Source: Pyronema omphalodes (taxonomy: Eukaryota; Ascomycota; Pezizomycetes; Pezizales; Pyronemataceae). From it: a stretch of 64,000 nt of DNA. Of the stretch, positions 56,791-64,000 are shown piece after piece. The notes under the pieces were generated by a model. It made no database searches, was not told the origin of the DNA, and saw only the letters and a list, made by a program, of their open reading frames with translations. The translations under genes were made by a program, and so were the position numbers. The DNA lies in assembly GCA_024516155.1 (NCBI GenBank), contig JAJJXM010000021.1, positions 62,001 through 126,000 on the forward strand, given 5' to 3'. The first letter of the stretch is position 1, and every line of letters begins with the position of its first letter.

Positions 56791-59700
56791 CTACGCCTCC
56801 AAAACCCCTCTCCTCAACCCCTCCAACGCCTCCTCATAACTCGCCGGATGATGATCTCCAAAGCACCCCCTCGTGAATCTCAACTCCCCAAACCGTCCCT
56901 GCACATCCTCAACAACCCAAGCCCTAACCCTCTTCTTCCCCTTTTTCCCACCCGCAACCTCCGATTTCGCAATCGTATCCTCTGCCATGACTCTCCAGAC
57001 CTCACCAGGTGGCACCAACTTCTCCGCCCTCATCGACGCTCTCAAAGTCTTCAATACCGCTACCTCCCAATTCCATTCCTCCTCATTATTCCTAGCCCCC
57101 CAGAGTCCTCTAATAATCCTTCTCCGAACCTCCGCTAGCACACCAGAGTTATCTTCCCGAAAACTTACCGCCACGGAATGAAAATCCCTGACAACACCAA
57201 TCGATAACGACGGCACCACATCATTCCCATTCACGATACTGGTGACCAAGCCGCGGATAGATTTCCGTAACGCCTCACAGACGATAGCAGGGGATCCATA
57301 AGCGTAGCAATGAACCGGTCTATCAGCCGGAAGATCCGGATGGGAAGTGACGAAACCTCTAGTTTCATGAGGAGCAGAGATTAGGATGGAGACAAGAGCG
57401 GCTACACCACCGCCTAGGGAATGACCGGTTAGGACTAGGCCGTAGTTTGGGTATTGGTTTAGGGCGGAGGCTAGGTTGTGAAGGAGCTTGGAATGCAGGA
57501 GGAGAATGGCAGAGTTAAACATTCCCTTGTGAACGCGGTAGGATTGGCCCCGTAAGGTGATGGTCGTGTATTCGCAGGTTAGATCTACGAGGGCGTCTTC
57601 GAGGCCTAAGGTCCCGCGACAGGTTACGACGATGGCTCGAGCTTCGTGGTCGACGCAGACGAAATGGACGAGGGGTCGTCCGGTGCCGGTGTGGCCGGCA
57701 GAGTCGAAACCGCCAGAGGGATCATAGTGGGAGGAGAGGAGGATGGTGTCAACGGGTAAGGAGGTATGATGGCTGAATGCTAGATGCTCGTAATGGTGCT
57801 CGACTTCTGGCATGGGAATGGCGTGGAAGTTGGATCCGAAAATTAGTTTCATGAATTGCGCTCCGTAACTTGCTGCGGCGAAGGTTATGTATTTTCGCAT
57901 GTTGTGGATGATGTGGAAATCACTTGGATAGCAGGGGCCTGGGTCTTCGGAGGTTGGAGGTTGGTAGGATAACATCTGCAACGAGGCGGTGGAATGGGAG
58001 GTGTGAAGTGTGTAGATTGAGGGTGCATAGCCGTGTTTGGTTGAGGTGTGGTGCTCTTCATCGGCGTAGGAGGTTAGAGACATGATAGACGCTGAGCGGG
58101 AGAGTGCGGGTGCTTCTCGTTGGGGAGATTGTAGGTTCGGCACTCCATGGTGGGTATCATGATGGCTGGTGGTGGATGAAAATGATTCCCGTCGGTGGTA
58201 TGAGGACCTACGATCATACCCAGGAGGAGATGGTGGTCTGCTGGTGGATGTAATCGATGGCCGCCGGCTTCGAGGAGTTCGTGGTGTTGACTGGAAACCC
58301 ACATTCATAGAACTGAATATCGAGGATATCCGAGAGGGAGCGGCGGCATGGTGTACCTCTGGAGGCCTTAAACTCACTGAAGCATGTTTCTTATCTTTGG
58401 TGCCTCCAGCGCAGTTGACCGGTGGTGATAATGCCCTTCTAAGACTGCTCTTGAGGTCTCTATGATTATCCCTTGCACTCCTCTCTCGTTCTTTTTCTTG
58501 TGGCACTTCCTTTTCTCTCTGTTTGCGATCCTTTTCTTTAATCTTCTTATCCGTAGCAGGAGTCGACGTAGATCGTTTCTTGTGCTGATTCGCAGAGGTC
58601 TTTTCTATCGCAGTGTCGATTCGAGTCTTCTTGGGTACAGGTCGTGGTCTGTCGGTGTCGGATCCAGATGGACGGGATTCGTTTGTCTTTAACTCGCGCC
58701 TCTTTCGTCTCTCGGCGTGTTTATCGTATTTCTCGTGCTTGTGACGGTGAGATTTATGTGATCGGTCCTGCTTTTGGGGCTCTTCAATTTCAAATACTCT
58801 CGGTTCTGCATCCACCATTTCAATATCCTCCCCAAGAGTTTCTACCTCACCGCCATCTTCCCGCTTCAGCCGTTTACTCTGTTCGCTTCGGGTAACCGTC
58901 TCGTAAACAATCTTGTATCGCTGTCTACCATCGTGATGTGAGCTCTCACTTAGTACCACTGCTCCAGGCGGTGGTGTGAAATCTGGCGGATTAGTGCCTA
59001 CGACCTCGATGGTTGTGACGTTGGTAGTAGTAGATGTTGTAGAGATGGATATTTCCGCATTCGCCGGAAAATTATCAAAAACGACGGGAGGAAGAATATT
59101 ATTCCCCGTAGGAGGAATATCCGAGTTTTGTTGTGATGATGTTGCTTCTGCTTTCACAATCTGCGTTGGAATCGCATCAATAACGACATCCCACATTAAC
59201 CGTCCTGAATCCTCCTCTAAACGTATGCGAGTGCGATATTGTAAAATTGCAAAGCATGTCAAGCCCGCGGCGATATCCTTCATTCCAACTTCACCATCAT
59301 GCTCTGATGAATCTTTAAATTCCTGTCGAACAAGCTTGACAATCTCGTTGATAGCTCTAGAAGTCTCGGTCGAACCAAAGATAGAATCCACCGTCAAAAT
59401 ACTAGTCTCGACGATTCCGGAAATACTCGATAACGTCGTTTGTCCGAGCTCAAAGGCCGTGCTGATTATCAATTCAGCGAGCGAAATCGAAGTGTTGAAC
59501 GTCGACATCTAGCGCGCACAGCCATTGGTTAGTCAGTCAGTGCTCTTGTAACCCGTTCTGCTGCCAGTTCATGCCAACTCTCCAACACCAACTCGACCCA
59601 ACTCTCAGACAGCTCCCTTCTCTCTCTTCCTCACCCCCTCCCCCCAGACGGACGCTTACCCCCTTCTCAGCCCATCCTTCCAGCTCTGCAGCTTCGCGCC

Positions 59701-59986
59701 CTCGTCTCACAACTACCCCGTGGCTCCCCCTTCTAACAATCCCCTCGACAGCAGCGCGCGATATCTCCAGACCAGCCAGCGACCCCGACCGTGCCGTATC
59801 CAAAAGCGTCGCTCCGACAATAGTCCCCAGTCGAATAGAAACACTCGTACTCTTGGATATCAGGGAGACTATGGAGGCCACAGGTGTCGGGAGTAGTGTG
59901 GGACCTGTGGTCTGCGTTGCCGTCATCGCAGCAGCTGTCGCATCTTGCGGGTACGCTGTAATATCGAGAACCTTTGTAGATGGCAT
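56791..59986 (-). CDS. class 3 lipase, sn1-diacylglycerol-lipase-like
   Basis: Two exons (minus), 59986-59660 and 59508-56791, about 1014 residues; the 151-bp intron has donor GTAAGC and acceptor GCTAG. The N-terminal helical region (PTLLPTPVASIVSLISKSTS, LEISRAAVEGIV; then ELIISTAFELG) matches fungal homologues of diacylglycerol lipase. Residues of about 320-600 are disordered and Ser/Arg/His-rich. The catalytic domain follows: VHKGMFNSA, nucleophile in LTGHSLGGGVA (Ser near 805), acid Asp in GNDVVPSLS, and His in RDFHSVAVSF. It would hydrolyse diacyl- or triacylglycerol, probably at membranes or lipid droplets. Joining the short upstream frame as exon 1 is supported because it supplies the conserved N-terminus in phase. 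Confidence 0.88.
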
Positions 59987-62840
59987 AAAAATAAGGAACG
60001 AACGGAACGGGCTGGACTGGCTGGCTTGCTTGGTTGCTTGCTTGGCGACGGTAGGTTTTTGACAAAATATGGTGATGGTGTTTTGATCTAACTGTGTGCT
60101 GTGTGCTGTCTGCTGTGTGCTGTCTGCTGTCTGCTGTCCGTTGTCTTGTCCTGTTACTGTTCTGTATTATGGTTTTACGTATAACAGTATCGGTATTTTT
60201 TTTCTCGTAACGGATATTGCTCTCTCTTCTCGCACTGCTGCTGCTCGTTCCTGACTTGTGCTTCGTTTGTGAATGGAAGGGGTTGCGAAACGACGGTGAT
60301 GTGATGTGTTGGGTTGACTGGGGAATTAGTCGAAACAAAAACACGTGCAGGACAGCTGCGAGGTGTCGTCGTATATTAGGTTCGCAATCTAATCATTCAT
60401 CTAAGCAGTCGCCATGTGAACCTTTGCTGTGTAGCCTATTAATTGTGGGGGTGGGTGGGCCAGCCAGGGCAGCCAGGCGGAGGGTGTCCGGGTGAGATTG
60501 CGATGGGGGACAGCGTCCGTCGATCGACTCCGTCCCAAACGGGTCAGCGTGGCAGACGGCGGAACATGGGAAGTCACTCGTCAGGGTTAGGGTAGATGGT
60601 GGGTTAGGTTATTCTCTCTGCTCTTCTGCTCTTCTCTGCTCTTCTCTGCTCTTCTCTGCTCTTTCATTACAGAGCACATATATCATGGCTTATGTTTACC
60701 TGAGCCAAATTATCTTTTCCTGTACCATTCATTCATATGTACCGCCAACACATCCCACAGCTAACTGTATCTGTACTCCAAAACTGAAAACCTTCCTCTG
60801 GTGACATGTGAAGCCCAGAACTTGCTGGCGAGGGGTCAAAGAGCGGAGAGAAATTAGAATCGATGATGTATGCTTGAGTAATAGGGCAGCCCCGACAGGG
60901 ACAGGGAATAACAAAGCTAAGCCAAAGCAGGGTCTAGCTTTCAAAAGCTAGCTGCAGGTAGCTAAAGCAGGAATAAAAGCAGGGGCTAGCTAGGGATAGC
61001 TAGCTTTAGAGCTTGAATTCAGCTTCTGGAAGATCCATGCAGTTATGCATTCATAAAACGTCACTCTGCTGGTGCTTCTGCTCTGCTCTGCCATGCTATG
61101 CTCAGTCATCATCGGGAACATGGGATGGGACATGAACACTAGCTCGGGAAGGGAAGATGATATTTCTCGCTTCTGTTTTTAATCCCTATTTGTAAAAAAT
61201 AAAATAGAACGGAACGGAACAGAACAGTGAACCTCTCGGTTATATATGTAATCATGACATCCATTATTGATACCCCGCACTCAGGGCACCAGCCGGTCGG
61301 TCGGGGCAACGCATTACCATCCATAAACACCAGCTGACAACCCATCCATCATCTTTCAGGCACGCACCGGACGAAGCGCGAAGAGCGCGGTTATTATGTC
61401 GGTCCAGCATATTAATAACGCTTGTCTATTTACTTGCAAATTATTAAACGGGTGCAACACACCCCACCCATATATACTTCTTCGAGATTATTCCCCGCAT
61501 AGAAACCGGATGTATGTACAGCCTTATTTATTCGATTTTATATTCTTGACCCCCCCCCCCCCCTGGATTGTTGCCTTGTGTTGGAGATGCCTACCCTAGC
61601 TAATAGCTATGTATAACCAGCTCTGGGATAAATCTACCGTTGCTACTGTTGCTAGCTTCTAGCTGCTACCTGCGCTCATACAATCGAAGCATCATCACAC
61701 ATTCCGCGTTGCAGAATCGCAACGAACCCTGTCGCTTCTTCTCAACTTTGCTGTGCGGCTGTACGGTTGTGCGGTTATGAAACACGATTACCTAGCGTTT
61801 CGTATCATCCTGCTACTACCTAGTGCCCAGTGTCAATATCTATAGACCCGAGTATGCAGACCGAAACAAACCCCGACTTGAGCGGTAGTATAAAGCTTCC
61901 AACTCGCCAAGTAATATGCTTCGCCAAGTCAGACATCAGAGAGATTGTGAATAGTTTTAGTTGTGCTTGGCTGTTAGGGAGAGTTTGGGATATCGGATGA
62001 TTTTTTTGTTTTTTGCAGGGAGGAATATGGATGGAGGTTGAAGGTTAGTACCAAGTTACAATGGGATTGGTTGTTTATGTGGGAGATGGTATTGAGGCCC
62101 CAGGTAATGATGTTTGATATGGGATTTTGAGTTGATGGCTAACTAAAGTCTAGGTGAAGAGGATAGAGAATTGTTCAGCATTTTCTAGACTGAACGATGA
62201 GAAGTGTCTAAAGATTTTCTTTTCTAACCTCTCAGCCGTTGGTGACATCCCTAGTACCTTCACCAAGCTTCCACCAAGCTTTGAGCCGGCTTTCATCCAA
62301 TCTATCATGTATCTCAACCCTGCAGAAATACCGAAACACCAAGGAGTCCGTTTCCGAATATGAAAACGATGATATTTTCGTCTTAAGTCTCCATTCCATT
62401 TTTCTGGCAGGCGTTAAAGCAGAAGCCTAGCACAGCGGCACCAGGCACAAGTTTGAAGAACAATATACATCCCAAAGCCCCTGAAAAGGTCATGAAAATA
62501 GCAGTAGAAAGGGGGATGGGAAGAAATATAAAAACTTCTCCCTCGATTCCTGATTCCCGCACTTTTTTTTTCTTTCCCTCCTCTATATCACCGGTTGATA
62601 CTTACTGGCTATCTCACGATTGTGGTTTTTTGTTTCTTTTGCCTGGCTTCCACGTTTTGTGTTTGTTGTGATTGCTTTACGGATTGGACAAAGCATACTG
62701 TGTGTGCATTCTTTTTTTCCTCATAACCTACGCCGCCTACACTGCCTACGCATTACCATTTTCGTTTCCCCGGCTTGATACTCCCCAGCAGCCTGCATCG
62801 ACAAACGGCCTACATATCAAGTTCCCCACAAAACTTCACC
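59987..62840. other. long intergenic region with microsatellites
   Basis: Contains CTG-type repeats (TGTGCTG/TCTGCTG, about 60095-60140), a CTCTTCTCTG tract at 60611-60665, a cluster of GCTAGC/AGCTAGCT palindromes at about 60937-61012, and C14 at 61550-61563. No supportable gene. It separates the divergent lipase and carbonic anhydrase genes. Confidence 0.5.
60611..60665. repeat. CTCTTCTCTG-type tandem repeat
   Basis: About five tandem units of TCTGCTCTTC. Confidence 0.85.
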
Positions 62841-64000
62841 ATGCACACAACCCATCCCCTGCTCCTTCTTTTCTCCGCCACTCTCTCCCTCGCCAGCTGC
62901 ATCGACAATACCCATCTCCAACCCCGTTCCATCTCCGGGGACGTTTCCATCTCAACCTTCGGCTACACCGGTCTTCTCGGCCCCCTAAACTGGGCAGGTC
63001 TCTCACCCAGCAACTCCGACTGTTCCCACAGCGTAACACAATCACCAATCAACATCAACACCTCTAGTATCTCCCTTCTTTCCCCCCCACCAATTCTAAA
63101 CATCCCCTCTGTCTCCTCCGCAGAATTCGAAAACCTCGGTAGCACAATCGAAGTCATCACCAATGGAACAACAACTGTGAATGGTACGGTTTTTAACCTG
63201 AAGCAATTCCATTTCCATGCGCCGTCGGAACATAGAATTGATGAGGAGTTTTTTCCGCTCGAGGTACATATGGTGCATGAATCCTCGACTGGAAAGCTGG
63301 CGGTTATTGCATTGATGTTTCAGCTCAGTTCTACGGAGACCACGGAGCTGTTGACAAAAGTGACGGAGAATATTAAGGATATTCAAACTCCTGGGACAAG
63401 AACAGAAACGGGGGAATTGGATTTTGAGGAGGTGGTAAATCATGTACAGAATACGAGACTGTTTACATATCAGGGCAGCTTAACGACGCCGCCGTGTTCA
63501 GAGGGATTAACTTTTATTATCCCTCAACAACCGCTACCGGTTGATGTGGAGACTTTTAATAGGATCAAAGGAACGGTGAAGTTTAATTCTAGGTATACTC
63601 AGAACGAGCTAGGGAAGGAGAATATTTTGGAGCTCGGGTGTACGGCTTCTACTGAAGGTGGGTTTTGGGATTTATCATTTTTCTAGCTCCCTTTTTGGTA
63701 TTTTGGTGATGCGGATAGATTTGCTGAAACAAAAATAGCGAGAAATGGTGCAGGTAAACCCCAGCGAGGGAATAGTACGGTTGTTGCACCCGCGCCCGTT
63801 ACACCATCGGCGGTAGGAAAGAAACCGTTACACTCCGTAGCGCCTCCTGCGGCGTCAAATGCGCCTGTGAAAGCTACCACCTTGGCACCAGAAGCTCCAA
63901 AGGCTTCTGCGGTAGTGAAAGATGAGGCAGCAGCAGGAGATGCAGGGCAGCCGGTGCAGCATTGTATCATGGGGGCTTGTCATACGGCTATGGCTCCACC
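62841..64000 (+). CDS. secreted alpha-carbonic anhydrase, 3' end beyond window
   Basis: Exon 1 is 62841-63657. The signal peptide MHTTHPLLLLFSATLSLASC is followed by the alpha-CA domain: GPLNWAGLSP, SPININTSS, zinc ligands His124 and His126 in QFHFHAPSEH, and His143 in LEVHMVHESS. The closing TTPPCSEGLTF has the Cys that pairs with Cys61. It interconverts CO2 and bicarbonate outside the cell. The first frame stops at 63686, but a probable intron (63658-63738, donor GTGGGT, acceptor AAATAG) removes that stop. It then leads in phase into an Ala/Pro/Thr/Val-rich tail still open at the window end. The tail suggests a wall-anchored form. If the intron is not used, the protein ends at 63686 with 281 residues. 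Confidence 0.88.

Noticed and set aside
56662..57138. Pro-rich plus-strand frame of 158 codons
   Set aside because: Low-complexity translation of the C-rich tract opposite the lipase C-terminus.
59537..59986. Separate 149-residue gene
   Set aside because: Only its first 109 codons resemble protein, and these match the conserved N-terminus of the lipase family; a good donor joins them to the 59508 exon.

Overview
This is a nuclear DNA window from a filamentous ascomycete (Pezizomycotina). The evidence is short GT-AG introns of about 50-160 bp inside protein genes and several fungal hallmark families: a CFEM protein, a Zn2Cys6 regulator, a fungal rhodopsin-type membrane protein, an NLR-type NACHT-ankyrin protein and an RGS-LOV photoreceptor. 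There is no operon structure, and long AT-rich gaps separate the genes. The class cannot be fixed from the sequence alone. No reverse transcriptase, transposase, rRNA or CRISPR array is visible.

Layout. 1-16 kb is gene-poor. Its one strong gene is a five-exon NLR-like STAND protein (3081-7426) with near-identical 34-residue ankyrin repeats. Around it lie three copies of a small dispersed repeat, a GC-rich fold-back element (about 12.3-12.5 kb) and two weak gene candidates on the minus strand. 16-28.5 kb is gene-rich: a rhodopsin-domain membrane protein, a divergent 6-phosphogluconate dehydrogenase, a secreted type-B carboxylesterase, a convergent multi-pass membrane protein, and an RGS-LOV protein. 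28.8-35.2 kb holds two tRNA-Glu(UUC) genes in opposite orientation, an F-box/Cys-rich protein between them, and a large disordered basic/acidic protein. 36.5-37.3 kb carries a GPI-type CFEM protein on the minus strand. A gap of about 5.4 kb follows, with nothing recognisable except a T37 tract.

42.6-52.6 kb is a co-directional run of housekeeping-type genes: SMC5, a Zn2Cys6 regulator, ribokinase and an S1/P1 nuclease. 52.6-56.8 kb is noncoding, with a striking 275-bp tandem duplication and several long homopolymers. 56.8-60.0 kb is a two-exon class 3 lipase (sn1-DAG-lipase-like) on the minus strand. The window ends inside a secreted alpha-carbonic anhydrase whose C-terminal tail probably continues past the edge.

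The genes do not form one obvious pathway. Themes are genome maintenance (SMC5), sensing and recognition (NLR, RGS-LOV, rhodopsin-domain protein) and secreted or surface proteins (esterase, CFEM, nuclease, carbonic anhydrase). Exon joins were deduced by hand from splice signals and reading frame, so terminal exons are less certain than internal ones.
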